Assembly: GCA_017632755.1 (NCBI GenBank) | Contig: JAGBQU010000158.1 | Span: forward strand, 1 to 5,215 | Origin: Lachnospiraceae bacterium | GTDB taxonomy: Bacteria; Bacillota_A; Clostridia; Lachnospirales; Lachnospiraceae | DNA: 5,215 bases | Reading direction: 5' to 3' | Part shown: positions 1-5,215 of the stretch, piece by piece | Layout of the letters: the number at the start of each line of letters is the position of its first letter | Numbering within the stretch: position 1 is the stretch's first letter | The notes under the pieces: generated by a model | The model's input: only the letters and a program-made list of their open reading frames with translations | Told to the model about the DNA's origin: nothing | The model's database searches: none | Translations under genes and position numbers: made by a program

Positions 1-1104
1 CAGGGTCCCTTCCTCTATATTCAGGTTTCGCAAAACCGTCAGATTTCCGTTTATGGTACTGCTGCCGGCCAGTGCTCCGTATCTTTTCAGGGTCAGACTT
101 CCATCGACATCCAAAGTGCGTCCGGCGGGAATGCTTCCTTCCAGACTGATCGCATAATCTCCGTCTACGGTCACATCGTGTCCGTTCCAGTCCGCGACCT
201 CAAAATAACCGGTATTTTCCGTTCCTTTTATGTGCAGATCATCCGCCAGCTTAACGATCTTATAGCCGGTCTGCGTCTGTAGTCCTGCGCCGGTTATCTT
301 CACATTTGCCAGATAATTATGATAGAGCGCGGCATTGCTCTTGCCGGTCGTTGGAATCTCCACGGTCTGCTTCGTCTCTCCCCCAAAGATCATATGGAAG
401 GTATCCTTCGTCTTCCACGCCGTATGATCACCTTCAACCACGATATCGCCCCCGAGATCCAGGGTGCCTTTCAAGAATTCCGAATAGACCGTCTCTTCGG
501 CATAAGCATGCAGATCGCCGGAGATGATAAGCTGTGCCTCATCATTGTTCATGCAGATCTTTCCGACCTTTATTGCTCCGGTCTGTGCATCCGCTCTTCC
601 GATGTCAAGATCCTTAGCAAGTTGCATATTTCCGCTAAGTTCCAGCACACCGCCTTCAAGGATCAGATCCTCCCGGAAGGTATAATCCCCTGCTCCCTGT
701 AAGCTGCAATTTCCTGTGACCGTGACCGGTTCCACATACTCGATCTGCGCCTCCTCATTGACCGTAAAGGACTGCAGATTGAGATTGTCATCGTATATCA
801 AAAGATGCCCCGCTCCTGTTTGCGCAAGACTCGCACCGGTGGTTGCGACAAAATAACCGATGGCAATATCACTTCTGCCCTCGCAGGTGATCTCGTTGTC
901 CGTGCTCAGCATCGGGACATACAGCGGATCCGCGGATGAATTATGGAAGATCAGCTTCCCTCCTGTGTTCACGATACCGCCCAATGCCCTAAAATCAAAC
1001 TCTCCAATGACATATGTGCCGTCAGATACATCCGGCAGAGCTGCGATGCATTTGTCCGCGGTCTTAGTGACAGACAGTGTCTGCCCGCTTCTGACCTTAA
1101 CCGG
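1..1104 (-). other. Beta-rich repeat region of the secreted protein
   Basis: Residues about 550 to 917 switch from helix-compatible sequence to short alternating strands and turns: repeated GD, GN and GG turns flanked by L-x-V or L-x-I strands, for example GGVLELSGNMQLAKDLDI, GTLDLGGDIVVEGD and NGNLTVLRNLNI. One GGETKQTVEI element at 355-384 matches the 'KQTV' hallmark I recall from long repeat proteins of Clostridia. The pattern suggests a solenoid or beta-helix-like stalk. The repeats are degenerate in protein and not visible as DNA repeats, so they are old rather than recent duplications. The region continues past the window edge. Confidence 0.6.
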
Positions 1105-2751
1105 CGTTTGCGCAATGGGATTGACAAGTGTGTCCACCAGCACGCTCTGCATGATCTGATGCTGCTCATCCAGCTCTTCCTGTGTGCCTGCAATCGAGAT
1201 CAGACCCAGAAAACTCTCATCGTGATCTTTTGCATGTGCGCCGGCGAGCTGATAGCCGATCTCATTGGCGCGGAGTGTCAGCTGCTTTAAGAAGATCAGA
1301 TCATCAATTGCCTTTGCTGCAAGCGAGTCCAGCTGCTGCGGATCTGTCTGTTCCTCATTCTTTGCGATGGTATAGGCATGTTTGTCATTTTCATACGCGA
1401 TCACCGCATAGCCCTTGATCCGTTTCAGATATTCCATCTCATAAAGCTTATTACAGGTATCCGCAAACGCGGTCACATCATCCGCAGGAAAGACTCCGAT
1501 ATGGATCGTATCCGAAGTGTCCTGCGCTTTTTTTGCAAGCGCCAGGGCCGTGACATACCCGGATGCGTCCTTCCATTCCGCCGCACTGCCGACATATTCA
1601 CCGGAACTCTGCCACACCGCATCATAGGTTTGCGGCGTTATGACTCCGTGCGCCTGCCCGATGGCTGAAGAGAAAATTGTCGCGATGTCAACAGAGGTAT
1701 CCTCACTTAATTCTTCGCGGAGCATATCCGCATAAAACTGCAGCGTTGTATGTATGGAGGCATCCACACTTCCCGTCTCGCCCACGCGCGCCGCAGTGGA
1801 CGCCAGAGCATCTCTTTGCCGGAAAAAAGCATCTGCCAAAAGACTACCCCCGAGACAATCCGAGGTCACATCTGTCCCTGCGCCCGCTCCCGCAAGATAA
1901 CTCCCCAGCGAAGTTGCAAAATACTCCGACTCGATACCTGTACGCCATGTATGGAAGGAGGTGTTTCCTTTGCCGCAGCGCGCATGGTAATCCGTCGAAA
2001 ATTTATCCTCTAATTCATCCCTGCTTTGGATCGCCTGTGATACATCCGATCCCAGAACGGTGTCCAGACCGGTCAGATAACTTTGCGCATTGTCTTTATA
2101 AGCCGGAACGATCTGCGTAAGATACTCCTTTTGTTCAGCCGTCGCTCCTGTCAGCAATCCATTCCAGGTATCGGCATCCGACATGGCGCTTTCCATGCAC
2201 ATGGAAGCATTGTAATAGGTCCTGATCGTCTGCAGATCGGCAAACTCATCATTGAGTGTGTAACCTGACATGGAGGAATATTCTGTGCTAAGTGCCTTAC
2301 TCAGGACTGCCGCATAGTTGTTCCCGCTGACGGTAGTCAGATAATCCGCCCATTCCTCCGGCGTGGCAAACTCGCCGGCCAGAGCATTCGGCATAGCGAT
2401 TCCGGTCTCTCCCTGCCGGTCGATCCGATCATATACATGCACTCCCGCAGCATAAGCAGCAAAACTGTCATCGTCCTTGTACCTGCTCAGGATGTCCTCA
2501 TAGATATAATTCTGATTGTATACATTATTTTCATAGGCATAAGGATTGTCTTCCGGAAAAGCGTCCCCTAGGAGAGTCTCTTCCACCCAGGGCCGATCGA
2601 CGAGCATGTTCTCCAAAATTGCCACATTCGGAGAAGGTACCTGTTGCGTCTTTGCAGACACCTGAGTCCACCCAAGTTCTCCCATGATCAAAACAGTGCC
2701 AAGCGTGATTCCCGTCATCAGCGAGAGCACTCTTACTCTTTTTCTTTTCAT
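1..2751 (-). CDS. Large secreted protein with beta-rich repeat region, 3' end beyond window
   Basis: The minus-strand frame is open without a stop for 917 codons and runs off the left edge, so the C-terminus is unseen. Two adjacent ATGs (2754 and 2751) follow a strong AAGGAGG; I chose 2751 because its 7-base spacing is better than the 4 bases of the first. Residues 1-33 form a signal peptide: basic MKRKRVRV, a hydrophobic core, and VSA before K34. Residues about 35-545 are mixed, probably largely helical, with a Tyr/Asn-rich stretch near 69-85 (PYAYENNVYNQNYIY); I recognise no domain there. From about residue 550 the protein becomes beta-strand, Gly and Asp rich, with units such as LIISGDLHAY, GTLDLGGDIVVEGD, GGETKQTVEI (790-799), VTVDGDYAI and TINGNLTV. 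This resembles the stacked repeats of large Clostridia surface proteins, suggesting a rod-like exported or cell-wall protein. No anchor motif or catalytic site is visible. Function unknown; export is well supported, the surface role is inferred. Confidence 0.9.
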   Translation of the reverse strand, partial: MKRKRVRVLSLMTGITLGTVLIMGELGWTQVSAKTQQVPSPNVAILENMLVDRPWVEETLLGDAFPEDNPYAYENNVYNQNYIYEDILSRYKDDDSFAAYAAGVHVYDRIDRQGETGIAMPNALAGEFATPEEWADYLTTVSGNNYAAVLSKALSTEYSSMSGYTLNDEFADLQTIRTYYNASMCMESAMSDADTWNGLLTGATAEQKEYLTQIVPAYKDNAQSYLTGLDTVLGSDVSQAIQSRDELEDKFSTDYHARCGKGNTSFHTWRTGIESEYFATSLGSYLAGAGAGTDVTSDCLGGSLLADAFFRQRDALASTAARVGETGSVDASIHTTLQFYADMLREELSEDTSVDIATIFSSAIGQAHGVITPQTYDAVWQSSGEYVGSAAEWKDASGYVTALALAKKAQDTSDTIHIGVFPADDVTAFADTCNKLYEMEYLKRIKGYAVIAYENDKHAYTIAKNEEQTDPQQLDSLAAKAIDDLIFLKQLTLRANEIGYQLAGAHAKDHDESFLGLISIAGTQEELDEQHQIMQSVLVDTLVNPIAQTPVKVRSGQTLSVTKTADKCIAALPDVSDGTYVIGEFDFRALGGIVNTGGKLIFHNSSADPLYVPMLSTDNEITCEGRSDIAIGYFVATTGASLAQTGAGHLLIYDDNLNLQSFTVNEEAQIEYVEPVTVTGNCSLQGAGDYTFREDLILEGGVLELSGNMQLAKDLDIGRADAQTGAIKVGKICMNNDEAQLIISGDLHAYAEETVYSEFLKGTLDLGGDIVVEGDHTAWKTKDTFHMIFGGETKQTVEIPTTGKSNAALYHNYLANVKITGAGLQTQTGYKIVKLADDLHIKGTENTGYFEVADWNGHDVTVDGDYAISLEGSIPAGRTLDVDGSLTLKRYGALAGSSTINGNLTVLRNLNIEEGTL
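2653..2751 (-). other. Sec signal peptide of the large secreted protein
   Basis: The first 33 codons encode a basic n-region (MKRKRVRV), a hydrophobic stretch (LSLMTGITLGTVLIMG) and a c-region ending V-S-A before Lys34, which fits the AxA-type rule of signal peptidase I with small residues at -1 and a permitted Val at -3. There is no lipobox cysteine, so a lipoprotein is unlikely. The cleavage point is inferred from the pattern only. Confidence 0.75.
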
Positions 2752-2754
2752 CAT

Positions 2755-2795
2755 GAAACCTCCTTACATCTGCCATTTCCGTTACAGCAACAATG
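2755..2795 (-). other. Short intergenic gap between kinase-DegV gene and secreted-protein gene
   Basis: Only 41 bases separate the kinase stop codon from the first possible start of the next gene (44 from the preferred start). The gap holds the Shine-Dalgarno sequence and no hairpin with a T-run, so I see no terminator. I also see no convincing -35/-10 pair in the gap. A promoter inside the end of the kinase gene cannot be excluded. The arrangement fits a two-gene transcription unit. Confidence 0.55.
2759..2765 (-). promoter_or_regulatory. Strong ribosome binding site AAGGAGG
   Basis: Reading the minus strand, AAGGAGG is followed by TTTC and then ATGATG. It is a near-perfect match to the 16S anti-Shine-Dalgarno sequence. 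Spacing is 4 bases to the ATG at 2754 and 7 bases to the ATG at 2751, so the second ATG is favoured. The choice changes the protein by only one Met. Confidence 0.9.
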
Positions 2796-4841
2796 CTACT
2801 CTTTTTCCAAGAACAACAGTCCAAAGGTAGCCGGTCCACAGTTTGTCGTGATCGCAGAAGAAGCCTTCTGGAAGATGATCTCATCCACCTTCACATATTT
2901 TCGCACTTCGTTCTCAATCTGCACAAGATCCTCTTTTCCAAGGCATGCATGCGTGATAAAAAGCATATTGTTTTCCACTCCGCACACCGCCGTGAGTGTC
3001 TGTTTGATATAACTCTTCCACACGCGCGGTCTGGTTCCGAAGAAAATCTTGCCCACTCCCATTTTTCCGTTTTTGAGTTCAAGCGCAGGCTGGAGCAAAA
3101 ATCCGCTTGCAATAAGCGCCATCCTTTTGCTGATCCTGCCTGATCTGGCAAGATAATCGGTATCGTCAACCACAAAGCTGGTATGTACCCTGTTTTTGAT
3201 GCGTTCAATCTCCTGTGTGATCGCCTCAGCGGACATTCCCTGCCCTCCCATATGGGATGCAGCAAGTACCAAAAGCCCCATACCGCTGGACAGATGTCCG
3301 CTGTCTATCACGGTGACGTTTTCAAAGGCGCGAGCCGCTTCCGTGGCGAATTTATATCCATCACTGACCTTTCCGGACATCGTAATGTGAACGATATTAT
3401 TTGCAAGCAGCAGCTGGGAAGCAAAGAATTTCTCATATTCTTCCACACTCGGAGGCTCCGAGTAGATCCTGGTATCATTCTCTTCCATATAAGTAAGAAT
3501 TCCTCTTGCCTCCATCTCAATCTCGTCATAAAACATACCATTTTCGGTACGCACATGATAGGGAAGCACGGCAATATTGGCACTTGCTATCAATGATTTA
3601 GGCAGATCACAGACACTGTCCGTTGTGATCCGAAAGGCCATCCTTTTTTGGTAATCTCTGGAATGGGAGATGATCTGTTCAAAGTCATCTACATCCGTAC
3701 CGGTAAGATGTACAAGCGTACGGGGAAGCAACCGCAAAAGCTCGGTCTCGAGCTGCGCACCGCTCACTGGTTTTGCAAGGTATCCTTCGAAGCCTGCCTT
3801 TGAATAGAGCAGCTGATTCTCACTGAATGCATTGGCAGTGAGCACAGTCACTTTCGTATCCTTGCAAAGACCACCGATCTGTGACCGGATCTGATGAAGA
3901 CACTCTATTCCATCCATATTAGGCATCAGATGATCCATGAGGATCAGGTCATAATGCGTGGCGACCGTCATCTGAAGTGCCTCGTCTCCGCTTTCAGCCG
4001 TGTCCACCTTCACCTTGGTATCCCGGAGCAGCTTTTTAACCACCAGCAGATTGGTAGCATTGTCATCCACCACGAGAACTTTGGCCTCAGGCGCTTCAAA
4101 GCTCTGTTTATAATGAGCCCTTGTGTTCATGGAATGTTTTTCTTCCAGATTGAGTCTGCCGATCTGTTTATCCGTTCTCACTCCCTGCGGAATACGGATG
4201 ATAAAAGTAGAGCCCTGTGTATACACACTGTTTACCTTGATATCTCCGTCCATCAGCTCCACAAACTGCTGCACGATCGCCAGACCGAGTCCCGTTCCCT
4301 CGATATAGCGGTTTTTCTTTTCATCCACACGCTTAAAGGCAGAGAATAAATAGGGCATATTCTCTTTTTTGATCCCGATTCCGGTATCACTGATCGTATA
4401 GACCACACTCGCCGGTCCATCCTCTTTTATTTCGTACTGGATCGACAATGTGACCGATCCCTCATCCGTATACTTGATCGCGTTCGTCAGCAGGTTGACG
4501 AGCACCTGTTTGATCTTCACTTCATCCCCATAGAGGATAGCCGGAAGCATGGGATCCACATTCACATGGAACTCCAGATCCTTCTCCTTTGCCCTGAGCC
4601 AGAGCATGTTTACCAGTTCGGAAAGCATAACACCCACATCGTACTCCGTCGGTGTCACTTCCATCCTGCCCGATTCGAGTTTGGACATATCGAGGATATC
4701 ATTGATCAGGTGAAGCAGCATTTTACTGGCTGCCTGAATATTTTTGGCATCCTCCGCAACCTCATCGGAAATATCCTCTCTGAGGATCATCTCGTTAAGT
4801 CCGATGATCGTATTGATCGGCGTACGTATCTCATGACTCAT
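2796..4841 (-). CDS. Histidine kinase / receiver / DegV three-part protein (C-terminal piece of split kinase)
   Basis: From the ATG at 4841 this gives 681 residues. HisKA: H-box MSHEIRTP with phospho-acceptor His4. HATPase_c: N-box near 111-124 (KQVLVNLLTNAIKY, Asn120), G1 box SDTGIGI (151-157), F-box and G2 box EGTGLGL (181-187). Receiver, about 253-373: acidic pair Asp259-Asp260, phospho-acceptor Asp303 in LILMDHLMPNMDG, Thr335 and Lys357 in LAKPV, all intact. DegV, about 402-681: RITTDSVCDLP, SEPPS (461-465), MSGKVSDGY (488-496), DSGHLSSGMGLLVL, FVVDDTDYLARSGRIS (556-571) and the closing TNCGPATFGLLFL. DegV/FakB proteins bind fatty acids and present them to the kinase FakA. The ATG at 4841 lies inside the HisKA H-box region (FFSNMSHE) and has no Shine-Dalgarno sequence, so it is probably not the native start; the native protein would begin in the membrane domain. 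No DNA-binding output domain is present, so DegV is either the output or an extra sensor. Confidence 0.85.
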   Translation of the reverse strand: MSHEIRTPINTIIGLNEMILREDISDEVAEDAKNIQAASKMLLHLINDILDMSKLESGRMEVTPTEYDVGVMLSELVNMLWLRAKEKDLEFHVNVDPMLPAILYGDEVKIKQVLVNLLTNAIKYTDEGSVTLSIQYEIKEDGPASVVYTISDTGIGIKKENMPYLFSAFKRVDEKKNRYIEGTGLGLAIVQQFVELMDGDIKVNSVYTQGSTFIIRIPQGVRTDKQIGRLNLEEKHSMNTRAHYKQSFEAPEAKVLVVDDNATNLLVVKKLLRDTKVKVDTAESGDEALQMTVATHYDLILMDHLMPNMDGIECLHQIRSQIGGLCKDTKVTVLTANAFSENQLLYSKAGFEGYLAKPVSGAQLETELLRLLPRTLVHLTGTDVDDFEQIISHSRDYQKRMAFRITTDSVCDLPKSLIASANIAVLPYHVRTENGMFYDEIEMEARGILTYMEENDTRIYSEPPSVEEYEKFFASQLLLANNIVHITMSGKVSDGYKFATEAARAFENVTVIDSGHLSSGMGLLVLAASHMGGQGMSAEAITQEIERIKNRVHTSFVVDDTDYLARSGRISKRMALIASGFLLQPALELKNGKMGVGKIFFGTRPRVWKSYIKQTLTAVCGVENNMLFITHACLGKEDLVQIENEVRKYVKVDEIIFQKASSAITTNCGPATFGLLFLEKE

Positions 4842-4922
4842 ATTGGAAAAAAACTGATTCTGCGCCTTATTGAGCTCATCGATCTGCTGCCTCTGTATCT
4901 CTGACTTTTTATTTTCCTCGCG

Positions 4923-4925
4923 CTA
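4923..4925 (-). other. In-frame amber stop inside the kinase gene
   Basis: The codon order on the minus strand is GTC AGC ATC TAG CGC GAG GAA AAT. The TAG sits two to three residues after the last transmembrane helix, where related kinases as I recall them carry a Tyr or another aromatic residue before an R/K-E-E-N linker. Twenty-seven sense codons lie between it and the ATG at 4841. The stop is clear in the sequence; its cause is not. Confidence 0.95.
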
Positions 4926-5215
4926 GATGCTGACCGCAAAGCCAACCAGCAGACTAACCATCACACCCACAATCACGAGGGAGGCAAACGCGTCCTGATA
5001 AGCTATCAGATCCGTATGCTGCGTCACAAGATCCGGATATTCATAAGCCGTATAATAGCAGACAACTGCCACCACCATCTCCATGCCCCAGTACAGATAA
5101 CGCACATACCCCATCACGATCATACTGATATAGAGCGCGCAGAAAAGGAACCACAGAGGTGATCCGCCATAGATACCGCCCCCGGTAAAAAATGTGACAG
5201 GAAGAACCACAAGAA
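4923..5215 (-). CDS. N-terminal membrane sensor piece of the split kinase, 5' partial
   Basis: The frame enters from the right edge and ends at TAG. The GTG at 5208-5210 is an apparent start but probably internal, because the frame stays open to the edge and no ribosome site is visible in the few bases upstream. Three hydrophobic segments are seen, counting from that GTG: about residues 18-34 (SPLWFLFCALYISMIVM), 41-54 (WGMEMVVAVVCYYT) and 75-95. The 57-73 loop (EYPDLVTQHTDLIAYQD) would be outside if the C-terminus is cytoplasmic. The sequence looks like the end of a multi-pass sensor of a histidine kinase. On its own this piece has no catalytic domain; it makes sense only as the front part of the downstream kinase frame. 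Confidence 0.7.
   Translation of the reverse strand, partial: LVVLPVTFFTGGGIYGGSPLWFLFCALYISMIVMGYVRYLYWGMEMVVAVVCYYTAYEYPDLVTQHTDLIAYQDAFASLVIVGVMVSLLVGFAVSI

Larger units (their letters stand above)
2796..5215 (-). pseudogene. Membrane hybrid histidine kinase fused to DegV domain, broken by in-frame amber codon; 5' end beyond window
   Basis: One frame runs from the right edge to the TAG at 2796-2798, interrupted only by TAG at 4923-4925. In order it encodes three transmembrane helices, a charged helical linker, HisKA, HATPase_c, a receiver domain and a DegV domain, about 805 residues in the window. The two halves belong together: they are in the same frame, the last helix (SLVIVGVMVSLLVGFAVSI) is followed at once by the stop and then by REENKKSEIQRQQIDELN leading to the H-box, exactly the helix-to-kinase junction expected of a membrane kinase. 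The role would be to sense a signal at the membrane, autophosphorylate on His, pass phosphate to the receiver Asp, and couple this to the lipid-binding DegV domain. A one-base change from a Tyr codon (TAC or TAT) would explain the stop. It may be a real recent nonsense mutation, a strain polymorphism or a sequencing error; apart from the stop the frame looks fully conserved, so decay, if real, is recent. Confidence 0.8.

Noticed and set aside
306..2268. Several plus-strand open frames opposite the secreted protein
   Set aside because: They overlap each other in different frames and lie opposite a continuous 917-codon minus-strand frame with signal peptide and strong ribosome site; they are antisense shadows.
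2755..2795. Terminator or riboswitch between the two genes
   Set aside because: The gap is too short for a riboswitch and I find no stable hairpin followed by a T-run in it.
2531..2884. Minus-strand open frame of 117 codons across the junction of the two genes
   Set aside because: It overlaps the secreted-protein start and the DegV C-terminus in another frame, has Arg/Ser-rich random composition and no ribosome site of its own; it is a shadow frame.
3894..4349. Plus-strand open frame of 151 codons antisense to the kinase
   Set aside because: It lies wholly opposite conserved kinase and receiver domains, its protein is His/Ile-rich without any family resemblance, and no ribosome binding site precedes it.
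4847..4853. Run of seven T on the minus strand just before the ATG at 4841 as a slippage or frameshift site
   Set aside because: The reading frame is the same and correct on both sides (Gln-Phe-Phe-Ser-Asn-Met-Ser-His-Glu), so no frameshift is needed to explain the protein.
4923..4925. TAG recoded as a sense codon throughout the genome
   Set aside because: Across about 1700 codons only this one internal TAG occurs, Gln is written with CAG/CAA throughout, and the kinase gene itself ends naturally in TAG at 2796-2798 right after a typical DegV C-terminus. Genome-wide recoding is therefore not supported.

Overview
The window (about 50% G+C) reads as one strand of a Gram-positive anaerobe, most likely a Lachnospiraceae/Clostridia gut-type bacterium. 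This rests on the style of the encoded proteins: a membrane hybrid histidine kinase whose tail is a DegV lipid-binding domain, and a large secreted protein with beta-rich repeats. A strong AAGGAGG ribosome binding site also fits. The assignment is from protein family resemblance recalled from memory; no search was run.

Both genes lie on the minus strand, so the layout is read from right to left. From 5215 down to 2796 is one long reading frame for a sensor kinase that enters the window already inside its membrane domain. It encodes three transmembrane segments, a short coiled linker, HisKA, HATPase_c, a receiver domain and a complete DegV domain. The frame is interrupted by a single in-frame amber codon (TAG, 4923-4925) between the last transmembrane helix and the kinase core. 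As read here, the gene is split into a membrane piece (4923-5215) and a soluble kinase/receiver/DegV piece (2796-4841).

A gap of 41 to 44 bases follows, depending on which of two adjacent ATGs is used. It holds a strong Shine-Dalgarno sequence. The second gene then runs from 2751 off the left edge of the window: a signal peptide, a roughly 500-residue N-terminal region I do not recognise, and a beta-rich repeat region of at least 365 residues. The last looks like the bacterial surface-protein repeats built from 'GGxxKQTV' and 'xLxVxGDL' units. No RNA genes, mobile elements, CRISPR arrays or terminators are seen; the window is essentially all coding.

The two genes are co-directional and close, so co-transcription is plausible, but nothing in the sequence proves a functional link. 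The most notable points are the HK-receiver-DegV fusion, which suggests a signalling protein coupled to fatty-acid or lipid binding, and the amber codon that breaks it.
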